DNA from: an uncultured Clostridia bacterium
GTDB taxonomy: Bacteria; Bacillota; Clostridia; TANB77; CAG-508
DNA length: 16,646 nucleotides
Direction: 5' to 3'
Assembly (NCBI GenBank): GCA_934153805.1
Contig: CAKPFO010000037.1
Coordinates: 1 to 16,646 of the forward strand
In this document: piece after piece, positions 7,247 to 14,478 of the stretch
Layout: each line of letters starts with the position of its first letter
Numbering within the stretch: the stretch's first letter is position 1
Notes under the pieces: generated by a model
What the model was told of the DNA's origin: nothing
Database searches by the model: none
The model's input: the letters and a program-made list of their open reading frames with translations, nothing else
Made by a program: the position numbers and the translations under genes

Positions 7247-7682
7247 ATGGAAGAAATTATTATATACACAGATGGTGCTTGTTCCGGTAACCCAGGACCA
7301 CGGTGGATGGGGCTCTATATTAATGTACAAGGGCGTAAAAAAAGAAATTTCTGGTGGTCAAAAAGAAACTACAAATAATATAATGGAACTTACTGCAGTT
7401 ATTCAAGCTCTTAGACTTGTTAAATATCCTTGCAATATAAAAATTTATAGTGATAGTGCTTATGTGGTAAATGGTTTTTTACAAGGTTGGATTTATAATT
7501 GGATAAAAAAAGGTTGGAGAACCGCTGATGGTAGCCCTGTAAAAAATAAAGAATTATGGGAAGAATTATATAATTTTACTAAAGTTCATAAAATTGAATT
7601 TATTAAAGTAAAAGGTCATAGTGATAATGAATTTAACAACCGTTGTGATGAACTTGCACGAAATGCAATTTTAACCTTATAA
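7247..7682 (+). pseudogene. rnhA: Ribonuclease HI with +1 frameshift at GPGG motif
   Basis: RNase HI removes RNA from RNA-DNA hybrids. From the ATG at 7247 the frame reads MEEIIIYTDGACSGNPGP and then leaves frame; from 7302 the next frame reads GGWGSILMYKG to the stop at 7682. Dropping one base, most simply C7301 in CCACGGTGG, restores GNPGPGGWG and a 144-residue protein of normal length with every catalytic residue: D9, E47, D69, H124 and D134. As given, the first frame ends at a TAA at 7376-7378 after 43 residues. Starting at the ATG at 7272 instead gives 136 residues but loses the first beta strand and D9 and has no ribosome binding site. Promoter and ribosome binding site are intact. Recent mutation, assembly error and programmed shift are all open; no known slippery signal is evident. 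Confidence 0.85.
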
Positions 7683-7748
7683 TTATAGATTTTATATATA
7701 GTGCAGACTGTTACAAAATCTAATTTTTGTCATATCTATATTCTACAG

Positions 7749-7796
7749 AAATAGAAATATTGTAATTTTTTTGTAAATTTTACAATATTTCTATTT
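7749..7796 (+). terminator. Terminator hairpin after rnhA
   Basis: A perfect 17-bp stem, AAATAGAAATATTGTAA (7749-7765) pairing with 7780-7796 around a 14-nt loop, followed by two more T residues (TTTTT at 7794-7798). The stem is AT-rich and the U run short, so termination may be partial. Confidence 0.6.
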
Positions 7797-7801
7797 TTAT
7801 A

Positions 7802-7810
7802 TGTTATAAT
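7802..7810 (+). promoter_or_regulatory. Extended -10 promoter of the BI-1 family gene
   Basis: TGTTATAAT contains TATAAT preceded by TG one base upstream, an extended -10 that can work with a poor -35; no good -35 lies 17 bases upstream. Transcription would start near 7817, exactly where the hairpin-forming leader begins. Confidence 0.5.
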
Positions 7811-7817
7811 AAAAATA

Positions 7818-7909
7818 TGTTACAATTCAATAATAATTTTTAGTGTCCTTTCAAATAAGATATATCACTTATCATTTTTGGACATATTCTTCTTTAATGA
7901 ACTGTAACA
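7818..7909 (+). repeat. 92-bp inverted repeat in the BI-1 gene leader
   Basis: Outer arms TGTTACAATTCA (7818-7829) and TGAACTGTAACA (7898-7909) pair with one mismatch. Inside, TGTCC (7844-7848) pairs with GGACA (7880-7884) and ATAAG (7855-7859) with CTTAT (7868-7872). The outer motif GTTACAATTCA is identical to the right-end motif of the 2516-2736 element. It could be a short relative of that element, or a structured 5' leader of the next gene, or both. No known riboswitch class was recognised. Confidence 0.5.
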
Positions 7910-7952
7910 AAAATAGAAATAAAATTTTTATATTATTTTAAGGAGGATTATT

Positions 7953-8636
7953 ATGATTAGTGAAGGAAATCAAGAACCAATCTCTCAAGAAGTAAAAAAT
8001 GACTTTTTACCAAAAACTTTCTTTTGGATGTTTTTAGGATTGTTAGGTACTGCTATTGTAGCATGGTATACTTACTCTTCTGGATTATTTGTAAGTATAT
8101 TAACTAGTGGTAGTTTTGGAGCTTTATTAATTGCAGAAGTTGTAGTCGTTTTAGTATTTTCACTTTTATTTAGAAAACTTTCGCCTACTGTTGCAGGCAT
8201 TCTATTTTTTGTTTATGCTGCTATTAATGGTGTTAGTTTATCTACAATATTTGTAGTATTTGAGCTAAACTCTGTTGTATTACTATTTGTAGCATCAGCT
8301 TTATTATTTGGAGCATTTGCTTTATATGGCTACCAAACATCAAAGGACTTAAGTAATTGGCGTACATTACTTTTTGGAACTCTAATTGTTGGTTTAATTG
8401 TAAGTATTATTAATTTATTTATTGGTAATACTATGTTAGATATTATTCTAGACTGGGTTATACTTTTAGTATTCTTTGGAATTACAGCATATGATATGAA
8501 CAAAATTAAACAATTATATTTGGATGAAAATCTAGATAAAAGCAAATTGCATATATATGGTGCAATGGAACTATACTTAGACTTTATAAATATCTTCTTA
8601 CGTATTCTTTCTATATTTGGAAAAAGAAGAAATTAA
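7953..8636 (+). CDS. Bax inhibitor-1 / YetJ family membrane protein
   Basis: Seven-helix membrane protein of the BI-1 (UPF0005) family; the Bacillus member YetJ is a pH-sensitive calcium leak channel. The 227-residue product has a short polar N-terminus, then membrane segments at about 20-41, 45-72, 79-103, 107-127, 138-158, 161-181 and 205-222. The family signature is in the last part: ITAYDMNKIKQ, and ALELYLDFINLFL-like AMELYLDFINIFLRIL with the basic ending GKRRN. The aspartates that form the calcium-gating pair in YetJ may correspond to D181 and D211. A perfect AAGGAGG (7940-7946) precedes the start. It has its own promoter and leader and is followed by two hairpins. Family assignment is firm, exact role unknown. 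Confidence 0.9.
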   Translation: MISEGNQEPISQEVKNDFLPKTFFWMFLGLLGTAIVAWYTYSSGLFVSILTSGSFGALLIAEVVVVLVFSLLFRKLSPTVAGILFFVYAAINGVSLSTIFVVFELNSVVLLFVASALLFGAFALYGYQTSKDLSNWRTLLFGTLIVGLIVSIINLFIGNTMLDIILDWVILLVFFGITAYDMNKIKQLYLDENLDKSKLHIYGAMELYLDFINIFLRILSIFGKRRN

Positions 8637-8655
8637 ATTTTATAAATTAGAAAAT

Positions 8656-8680
8656 TACTAACAAGTAAAACTTGTTAGTA
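8656..8680 (+). terminator. Perfect 10-bp hairpin after the BI-1 family gene
   Basis: TACTAACAAG and CTTGTTAGTA pair perfectly around a TAAAA loop. The following bases (AAACAAATAAAAGG) lack a U run on the plus strand. It may help pause or stabilise the transcript before the stronger terminator at 8690-8730. Confidence 0.4.
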
Positions 8681-8689
8681 AAACAAATA

Positions 8690-8730
8690 AAAGGCCTGTA
8701 ATAAATTTTATTGTTTATTACAGGTCTTTT
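8690..8730. terminator. Bidirectional terminator between convergent genes
   Basis: CCTGTAATAA (8695-8704) pairs with TTATTACAGG (8715-8724), extended outward by AAAG/CTTT beyond a G-T pair. The plus strand continues TCTTTTTGTTTT and the minus strand CCTTTTATTTG, so it can serve both the plus-strand BI-1 gene and the minus-strand small gene whose stop is 4 bp away. Confidence 0.85.
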
Positions 8731-8734
8731 TGTT

Positions 8735-8884
8735 TTAGTTATTTTTTACTTTAGCATGCAATTTTGCACACTCTTTTTTCAGGTTCTCCAGCTCATATTT
8801 AAGGTCTGAATTTTCATTCCTCAGTTTTTCGTTTTCGCTCCGAAGTTCATCCACTTCTTCAAGCAGTCTTTTCATATCAGTCAT
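8735..8884 (-). CDS. 49-residue coiled-coil protein of unknown function
   Basis: A very small protein, almost entirely one predicted coiled coil: repeated leucines at heptad spacing (LLEEVDELRSENEKLRNEN, then LKYELENLKKECAKL), dense in E and K, ending KNN. There is no membrane segment or enzymatic motif. The start at 8884 is preferred because AAAGGA lies 8 bases upstream and because the promoter's predicted transcription start (about 8932) falls on the further-upstream ATG, which would leave that longer version without a leader or ribosome binding site. It is a unit of its own with a sigma-A promoter and a shared terminator. Short ZapB- or YabA-like coiled coils look similar, but homology cannot be judged from composition. 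One cysteine near the C-terminus could link a dimer. Confidence 0.7.
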   Translation of the reverse strand: MTDMKRLLEEVDELRSENEKLRNENSDLKYELENLKKECAKLHAKVKNN

Positions 8885-8938
8885 ATTACCATTCCTTTCT
8901 TGAAGCATAAACTTAAATTTAAAATTTTTCATATATAA

Positions 8939-8967
8939 AGCATATCACTTTATGTTAATTTTGTCAA
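8939..8967 (-). promoter_or_regulatory. Sigma-A promoter of the small coiled-coil gene
   Basis: Minus strand perfect TTGACA (8967-8962), a 17-base spacer and TATGCT (8944-8939). It lies between the dps stop codon and the small gene and fixes the latter's start as downstream of about 8932. Confidence 0.8.
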
Positions 8968-8991
8968 TATGACTGAATTTTTTATATCCAC

Positions 8992-9429
8992 CTATACGTT
9001 TGCTTGTTTCAACATCCAAAGTGTTTTTGTATAGTCTGCTATAAATTCATCAACAAATGTCGATGTTCGTGTATCTCCTTGTTCATCTGCTTCTTGCTTA
9101 ATTTTAGTTGTACACTCTAATAAATGAGAAAAATCTTTTATAATTTCCGTATAAACTATATCTGACTTTACCTTCATATTTTGTGCTTCTGTTATTTTTG
9201 TAGTATTCAAATAATCTTTCATTGTTCCTAAAGGTTCTCCACCTATACTTAAAATAAACTCTGCCACCTCATCTATTTGCTTATTTATTTCATTATAATA
9301 TTCTTCTAATTTCGAATGTAAAATAAAAAAATCCTTTCCTTCTATATTCCAATGATAATTTTGCAATTTTCTGTAAAAGACATTTAAATCAGCTAAATAT
9401 TCATTTAATTTAGTTATTAAACTTTGCAT
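8992..9429 (-). CDS. dps: Dps family mini-ferritin
   Basis: Dodecameric ferritin-like protein that oxidises and stores iron, using up peroxide and protecting DNA. The 145-residue product carries the intersubunit ferroxidase ligands in the family spacing: H26 (NYHWNIEG), H38 (ILHSKL), D53 and E57 (DEVAEFI); the offsets of 12, 27 and 31 equal those in E. coli Dps (H51, H63, D78, E82). There is no long basic N-terminal tail, so DNA binding through a tail is not expected. A strong GAGGAGG ribosome binding site lies upstream. I did not find a convincing PerR box or promoter in the 96 bp before the gene. A short repeat-derived hairpin separates it from the penicillin-binding protein gene upstream. 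Confidence 0.93.
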   Translation of the reverse strand: MQSLITKLNEYLADLNVFYRKLQNYHWNIEGKDFFILHSKLEEYYNEINKQIDEVAEFILSIGGEPLGTMKDYLNTTKITEAQNMKVKSDIVYTEIIKDFSHLLECTTKIKQEADEQGDTRTSTFVDEFIADYTKTLWMLKQANV

Positions 9430-9525
9430 ACTCTTATTCCTCCTCTTTCTTTTTTTATAAATTATTTCCTCAAATTAAAAATTTATACTTACATATAGAG
9501 AGTCAAAGAGTTTTTTTATAGGGTT

Positions 9526-9588
9526 GTCCCTTTTTGTAAATTTTTTCGAAAAAGGGGCGTCCCTAATCGATTAGGGACGCCCTTTTTT
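9526..9588. repeat. Copy of the GGGACGCCC repeat family
   Basis: The 43 nt at 9526-9568 (GTCCC, T-rich middle with TTCGAA, GGGGCGTCCCTAATC) match 16527-16569 at 41 positions. Joined to this is a 14-nt inverted copy of the end, GATTAGGGACGCCC (9569-9582), producing a perfect 28-bp palindrome centred on ATCGAT. The GC-rich ends stand out in AT-rich DNA. No ORF. It looks like a partial or rearranged copy of the full element at 16417-16569. Confidence 0.75.
9549..9588 (-). terminator. Repeat-derived terminator of the PBP operon
   Basis: The 28-bp perfect palindrome at 9555-9582 is flanked by A and T runs that extend the stem. On the minus strand it begins at the stop codon of the penicillin-binding protein gene and runs into CCCCTTTTTCG, a good U tract. 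It appears to be the main terminator of the six-gene operon. Confidence 0.85.
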
Positions 9589-11593
9589 AAAAAATATTTT
9601 TTACTTTGTCTACAACGTAATGGCTTCCACCTTTATTTTGTACATCTTCTACCATGCTGATTATCATTAACTGCCTATCACTATTTTCATCTGCTATAAA
9701 TGCATTAAACCAGCCTATTTCTCTTCCTTCTTTATCTTCTTTAGAGTCTTTTATTTCTGCTGTTCCTGTTTTTCCTGCTATTGTTAATCCTTCTATTTTA
9801 GCACTATGTGCTGTTCCTTTAGGATTTTCTACAACTTGTATCAAGTCATTTTTTATTGTATTTGCCGCTTCCTTGCTAAAAGCTTCTTTTACCAAATAGC
9901 TTGTATTTACGTTTTTCGTATATTCTATGTATGGTTTTACCATATTTCCATCATTTACAAATGCTGAATATATTGTTGCCATATGTATTGGATTTACTAA
10001 CATTTTTGCCTGTCCGTATCCACTATTTGCAAGCATTGTTTCTGTTTCAAATGTATTATTATTTGAAAAACTTGATTTTATACTTCCTGTTGGCATTTGT
10101 ATATCTTGATTAAACTTTATTTTTAATAAGCTTTGTGCAAAATTTTCTTTTCCCACTTTTAATGCAGCTTTTGCAAAATATATGTTATCTGAATAAATTA
10201 ATGCATTTTGCAAATTTGCATTTCCACTATATGTAGAAAGAGTTGTTATATAAAAATCTTTCCAGTCAGAACTTAATTGCCACTTAGTTCCACTTGCTCC
10301 AAAGTCTTCGTCTGCTGTAAAAGCATTTGTGGTTAGTCCTATTGCTCCTGTTACAGGTTTAAAAGATGAACCCGGTGCATAGCTTGCTAAAGTTCTGTTA
10401 TATAAAGGTTTTGCTTCATCATTTAATAACTCATCCCATTTATTTACTGTTATTCCTAAACTAAAATCATTTGAGTTAAATGTTGGTGTGCTTACTAATG
10501 CTAAAATTTCTCCTGTTTTAGGATTAATTGCAACTGTCGCACTCTTATCTTCTTTAAATTGTTCATATGCTTTTTGTTGAATACTAGAATCTATTGTAAG
10601 TTTTATTGCTTCTCCATCTTTTGCTACTTTCTTAGCAATTGTTTTTACTTTATTTTCATCTTCTCTTGTTATATATATTTCCGCTCCGTCTGTAGCTTTT
10701 AATCTATCCTCATATATTTTTTCTAGGCCTGTTTTTCCTATTACACTTTGACTAGTATATCCTAAATCTTTCTTTTCTTTCAGTTCATCTGCATTTATTG
10801 ATTGAACATATCCTAATAAATGTGAACTTGCTTCTCCTAATGGATAAATTCTTTCATCAGTATCTATTATCTTAATTCCTTTTATATCTAGCAATGCAGC
10901 TTTTAAATCTGTCTCGCTTTTAAGCACTGTTTTTAATGGTACAAATGTGTCGTTTTTTACATAAGATGCTGATAGTCCATTGTTTACCGTTTCTTCTGAA
11001 ATGTCTAATAATTCTGCCACTTTCTTTATATCTTGTGCTTTTGTTTCTTCATTCATTTTTCCAGGTACTAGTCCTATTTGAGAAGCTGTTTGCTCACCTG
11101 CAAGTACCTTATCATTTCTATCTAATATTTCTCCTCTTTTAGCAGTTATTGTTGAAACTCTTACTTTATAGTTGTCATTTAAACTTGGAAATATTAGATT
11201 TGATGACCACTTTATTTTGTAAGCACCTTCCTCTTTTTCTAAATGAGCTGTATTAGAAAAACTAATTTCTCCTGTAACAGTGTTCATTACTGTTGTATAC
11301 ACTATTTCTGCATTATTTTGCTGTTTGGTTGTTTTGGCAATATTTATTTCTATAGAGCTTAATTCTATTCCTTCATAGATGTTTTTATTTCTATTTATAA
11401 AAGTTTCCTTTTCTGTATTATTTGCTACTAATGAATACATTCCTTCATAATTTTTTTCTCTTATATATGATACATATTGTTTTAGAACATCTTCTGGATT
11501 TTGAGTTTCTTTAGTAGTCAATATAATTGTAACTAAAGCTATTACCAAAATAATTGCTATTATAGATATTATAACTATTTTCTTATTTTTCAT
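9587..11593 (-). CDS. Class B penicillin-binding protein with NTF2-like domain
   Basis: Monofunctional D,D-transpeptidase that cross-links peptidoglycan on the outer face of the membrane. The 668 residues run: one N-terminal membrane anchor (about 5-27), an NTF2-like MecA_N domain (about 32-135), a PBP dimer/pedestal domain (about 145-320), and a transpeptidase domain (about 345-668). Catalytic motifs are intact: SSFK with nucleophile S409 and K412, SDN (468-470) and KTG (608-610). The architecture is that of B. subtilis PbpC, enterococcal PBP5 and staphylococcal PBP2a, the family with low beta-lactam affinity; the sequence alone does not show resistance. It follows the lipid kinase gene by 30 bp and is the last gene of the operon. 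The start lies 11 bases after a GAAGGGA site. Confidence 0.93.
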   Translation of the reverse strand: MKNKKIVIISIIAIILVIALVTIILTTKETQNPEDVLKQYVSYIREKNYEGMYSLVANNTEKETFINRNKNIYEGIELSSIEINIAKTTKQQNNAEIVYTTVMNTVTGEISFSNTAHLEKEEGAYKIKWSSNLIFPSLNDNYKVRVSTITAKRGEILDRNDKVLAGEQTASQIGLVPGKMNEETKAQDIKKVAELLDISEETVNNGLSASYVKNDTFVPLKTVLKSETDLKAALLDIKGIKIIDTDERIYPLGEASSHLLGYVQSINADELKEKKDLGYTSQSVIGKTGLEKIYEDRLKATDGAEIYITREDENKVKTIAKKVAKDGEAIKLTIDSSIQQKAYEQFKEDKSATVAINPKTGEILALVSTPTFNSNDFSLGITVNKWDELLNDEAKPLYNRTLASYAPGSSFKPVTGAIGLTTNAFTADEDFGASGTKWQLSSDWKDFYITTLSTYSGNANLQNALIYSDNIYFAKAALKVGKENFAQSLLKIKFNQDIQMPTGSIKSSFSNNNTFETETMLANSGYGQAKMLVNPIHMATIYSAFVNDGNMVKPYIEYTKNVNTSYLVKEAFSKEAANTIKNDLIQVVENPKGTAHSAKIEGLTIAGKTGTAEIKDSKEDKEGREIGWFNAFIADENSDRQLMIISMVEDVQNKGGSHYVVDKVKNIF

Positions 11594-11623
11594 ATTTACA
11601 ACATTCCCTTCTTAATATCCAAA

Positions 11624-12490
11624 TTAATATATAATGTCTTGTACGAATTCATCATCATTATAAACTTTTATTGCATTTGGTATAATGTCTATCACGAACT
11701 TATTATTTGTTAGCTTTTCTCCGTCCACATTAAATGTAACATTTTCTTCTAATTCTAGTTCTACATGGTTTGTCCTAAATTTATGTACTTTTCTTTTTCC
11801 TTCATGCTTTCCATTTTTTACTTTTAATATTAATGGTATCATCTTTAATTTTGGCATTTCTTCGGCATAATATATATCTAATAGTCCATCAGTTAATTGT
11901 GACTTTGGAGCTATGTTAAATCCGCCTCCATAATATCCACCATTACATATGCTTAATATTGTATATTTTCCTTCTATGTTCTTTATGTTAGTTTTTAATT
12001 TCACTTTTTTAGGTTTAAACTTTACAAAAGTATATACTATACTTGCATTATATAACTGACTTGTTGGTATTTTGGTTTTTCTTAATATATCTACATTGTT
12101 AGCTACTTCTGCATCAACTCCTGTACATGCAACATTTATAAAATAGATATCATTTATTTTGCCTAAATCTATTACTGATTCTCCTTTGGGAAGTTTTTTA
12201 ATTGTTCTATATGTGTCATTTCCAGAGCCTGCTGGAATAATACCTAATTTATTATTAGTACCAACTATAGATTTAAGAGTTGTAGTTATTGTTCCATCTC
12301 CACCTACAACATATATTATGTTTTCAGTATCTTTATATTCTTCTGCTATTTGTGCTGTTGTATAGTTTTCTTCTACATATCTTATTTCGTAATCTATACT
12401 TCTCTTTTTACAAGCACTTTCTATATTAGGTAATATTTTTATATATCTACCTCTTCCAGCAATTTTATTTATTATAAATATATACTTCAT
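11624..12490 (-). CDS. Diacylglycerol kinase-family lipid kinase (DgkB/YegS type)
   Basis: Soluble, membrane-associated kinase that phosphorylates diacylglycerol or a related lipid. In Gram-positives this returns diacylglycerol from lipoteichoic acid synthesis to phosphatidate. The 288-residue product has the DAGK catalytic fold: an N-terminal NKIAGRGR phosphate-binding loop, VVGGDGT (61-67), PAGSGNDTYR (86-95), and in the second domain NGGYYGGGFNIAPKSQLTDG followed by LLDIYY, a conserved segment near the catalytic aspartate. The start lies six bases after the acyltransferase stop, so the two are translationally close; both act at phosphatidate. DgkB is the likely equivalent, but the YegS/BmrU family is broad and the substrate is inferred. 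Confidence 0.88.
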   Translation of the reverse strand: MKYIFIINKIAGRGRYIKILPNIESACKKRSIDYEIRYVEENYTTAQIAEEYKDTENIIYVVGGDGTITTTLKSIVGTNNKLGIIPAGSGNDTYRTIKKLPKGESVIDLGKINDIYFINVACTGVDAEVANNVDILRKTKIPTSQLYNASIVYTFVKFKPKKVKLKTNIKNIEGKYTILSICNGGYYGGGFNIAPKSQLTDGLLDIYYAEEMPKLKMIPLILKVKNGKHEGKRKVHKFRTNHVELELEENVTFNVDGEKLTNNKFVIDIIPNAIKVYNDDEFVQDIIY

Positions 12491-12496
12491 ATATTC

Positions 12497-13069
12497 CTAC
12501 TTTCTAAGTAATTTTAATACTTCATTTTCTAAATAAACATTTGCTTCTTCTAATTCCATATTGCTAAAATCTATCGGCTTACCAAACTCTATTTTTAAGC
12601 CTTTTCTAAACACTCTATATTCTCCTGTTATTGCAAAAGGAACTATTTTTGTATTCGTCTTTTTCGCTATTGCAACCGCTCCATGTCTAAATTTCAAAAG
12701 CTTCCTATTGGTCCTATTTCGTGTTCCTTCTGGGAAGATTCCTATAGTTCCACCATTTTTTAAAATATTTTCTGCCTCTATTACAGCTACAGGATTACTC
12801 TTGCCCCTGTGTACTTTTATTAGTCCAATCTTTTCAAAAATCAATCCATGTAAACCTTTAAACAATTCTTCTTTTGCCATATAATGAACTATTCTATTTG
12901 TGTTGCTCATTACTATAACAGGGTCTACTGCATGTCTATGATTTCCTGCAAAAATTAGGCTTCCCTCATTTGGTATATTTTCTTTTCCTATTACTTGTGG
13001 TCTATATATTATTTTAACTAAAAAAGTATATATTGCTTTGCATACATTATATAATCTATTACTTTCCAT
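12497..13069 (-). CDS. plsC: 1-acyl-sn-glycerol-3-phosphate acyltransferase
   Basis: Transfers an acyl chain to lysophosphatidic acid to give phosphatidic acid, the second acylation step of phospholipid synthesis. The 190 residues counted from the ATG at 13069 show the family motifs NHX4D (NHRHAVDP), the segment GLIKVHRG around the glycerol-phosphate-binding arginine, and FPEGTRNR, followed by IVPFAITGEY. I chose this start over an ATG nine codons upstream because GGAGG sits five bases before it. The product is slightly short but complete. It stands 39 bp after the large membrane protein gene and 6 bp before the lipid kinase, so phosphatidate synthesis and diacylglycerol recycling are co-expressed. 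Confidence 0.9.
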   Translation of the reverse strand: MESNRLYNVCKAIYTFLVKIIYRPQVIGKENIPNEGSLIFAGNHRHAVDPVIVMSNTNRIVHYMAKEELFKGLHGLIFEKIGLIKVHRGKSNPVAVIEAENILKNGGTIGIFPEGTRNRTNRKLLKFRHGAVAIAKKTNTKIVPFAITGEYRVFRKGLKIEFGKPIDFSNMELEEANVYLENEVLKLLRK

Positions 13070-13108
13070 ATCTTCCTCCGGACATAATGTTATCACAAAA
13101 GGTTTTTA

Positions 13109-14242
13109 TTAGCAAGATTTACTTTTTTGTAAAATTTCTTTTTTATGTGGTATATATTGAATATTAATTCTATTTTCAGGTTTTGTATCAAATAAATATA
13201 AAAATATAACAAAAAAGTATTCTAACGGTTTCATTATTAGATATGTTATATCTGCTGCTTTTGCTGTTTTTATATGTTTTGCAATTGGATAACCATATTT
13301 ATCATATATATATCTTATAAAATGATGTACTTTTGGAAATTTTTCTTGTAAATAATCTTCAAAAGCATTTGCCACGCACAATTGTCTATTTATTACAATT
13401 GCGTGATCCTTTCTTATTCCAAATCTTAATGGTTTTACTAATTTTTCATGTCCTCTTAAAGATACAGTACATAGGTAATGTGCATCATATACTAATGGTG
13501 GCGGAGAAACTTTTGTTGATAAAGTCCACTCACTTGTCTGTGTAAAAGCCCTTATAAATTCGTCTGGTCTTTGTCCAAATATTACTAATATAATTATTAC
13601 TATTATTAAAAATGGTATAGTCAAAACAATTGCTACTACTGGCCAATTTGAACTATCATTTAATATTGCACAGCATTTATCAAGAATTCTATTATTATAT
13701 TTTACTTTTCCTATTTGCTTTTGTTGATATTCAAAAATAACTTCTTTCCAAAGCCTAATAGAGCATAGTACATAGTTTAATGGGAATAATGCATAGTACA
13801 TATTAAAACCGTTATTTATATTTTTATATATTTGCACAGTCCATATAATACTTATTATCGTTCCTATTATCATTGCAGACATACATAAAACTATTGCAAG
13901 TGGTGGCAAATTAGTCTTTTTAACTCTAAGGAGTACATATCCTATAATTGCAATAGTTATCAAAAATACTATAGTAGGCATTGATACTGTTGCTATTGGT
14001 TCATGTAAAGTTCCAAATCCTCCTACTTCTCCATAAGCTATACTCAATTGCTCTGAATATGGTTTGTATTCATTAAGTCCATACAACAATATTGTAAATA
14101 ATATTCCCAATACAAATGTAGCTACATCTACAGCATTTTCTAATATTTTATTCTTATTAAACAAATTTATTATATTTAGTAATGTTAGTATCCATGGTGA
14201 ACCTAATATAATAAAAGCTAAACCTAATATTAATAATTCCAT
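13109..14242 (-). CDS. Polytopic membrane protein, DUF6688-like
   Basis: A 377-residue protein with membrane segments at about 3-27, 37-54, 88-106, 113-135, 148-163 and 201-223, then a cytosolic-looking C-terminal part. The latter carries conserved-looking stretches: AHYLCTVSLRGHEKLVKPLRFGIR (split here at residues 254-277), INRQLCVANAFEDYL, YIYDKYGYPIAKHI and MKPLEYFFVIFLYLFDTKPENRI. From memory these correspond to the uncharacterised DUF6688 family; that name should be treated as likely, not certain. No function is known to me. The H/C-containing segment (H255, C258, H265) and NRQL suggest a bound metal or ligand, but this is conjecture. It lies 17 bp after the repressor gene, and its gene context links it to the envelope. 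Confidence 0.7.
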   Translation of the reverse strand: MELLILGLAFIILGSPWILTLLNIINLFNKNKILENAVDVATFVLGILFTILLYGLNEYKPYSEQLSIAYGEVGGFGTLHEPIATVSMPTIVFLITIAIIGYVLLRVKKTNLPPLAIVLCMSAMIIGTIISIIWTVQIYKNINNGFNMYYALFPLNYVLCSIRLWKEVIFEYQQKQIGKVKYNNRILDKCCAILNDSSNWPVVAIVLTIPFLIIVIIILVIFGQRPDEFIRAFTQTSEWTLSTKVSPPPLVYDAHYLCTVSLRGHEKLVKPLRFGIRKDHAIVINRQLCVANAFEDYLQEKFPKVHHFIRYIYDKYGYPIAKHIKTAKAADITYLIMKPLEYFFVIFLYLFDTKPENRINIQYIPHKKEILQKSKSC

Positions 14243-14259
14243 ATACTTTCTTCCTCTTC

Positions 14260-14466
14260 TTATTTTTCTTTATACTCTAAGATATCCCCTGGAGTACAAT
14301 TTAAAATTTCACATAATTTATCTAAAGTAGAAAATCTTATTGCCTTTCCTTTATTTGTTTTTAATATAGAAAGGTTTGCTGGTGTAATTCCTACTTTTTC
14401 GGCAAGTTCTTGTGATGATATTTTTCTTTTAGCCATCATCACATCTAAATTTACTATTATAGACAT
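14260..14466 (-). CDS. Cro/CI-type HTH regulator (YozG-like)
   Basis: A 68-residue DNA-binding protein consisting only of a helix-turn-helix domain: N-terminal strand MSIIVNLDVMMAKRKIS, recognition region SSQELAEKVGITPANLSILKT and then LDKLCEILNCTPGDILEY. This is the compact subfamily usually paired with DUF2975 membrane proteins, as is the case here: the DUF2975 gene ends 12 bp upstream. A full AGGAGG ribosome binding site precedes the start. In such pairs the membrane protein is thought to control the regulator, which probably represses its own operon. A small palindrome beside the operon promoter (15094-15108) is a possible operator. Target genes outside the operon cannot be seen here. Confidence 0.9.
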   Translation of the reverse strand: MSIIVNLDVMMAKRKISSQELAEKVGITPANLSILKTNKGKAIRFSTLDKLCEILNCTPGDILEYKEK

Positions 14467-14478
14467 CCTTTTCTCCTC

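Noticed and set aside
7301..7301. Programmed +1 ribosomal frameshift in rnhA.
   Set aside because: No known shift signal such as a slow stop codon, slippery run or upstream Shine-Dalgarno-like stimulator is evident at CCACGG, and RNase HI is not known to use one; kept only as a remote possibility.
7272..7682. Short 136-residue RNase HI starting at the ATG at 7272 as the genuine product.
   Set aside because: No ribosome binding site precedes it, its first 10 residues make no sense for the family, and it lacks catalytic D9, while the upstream frame supplies exactly the missing N-terminus.
9587..11593. Calling the penicillin-binding protein a methicillin-resistance determinant (mecA).
   Set aside because: Length and domain order match PBP2a, but many susceptible Firmicutes carry such proteins as native PBPs. 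It lies in a housekeeping-type operon with no mec regulators or cassette.
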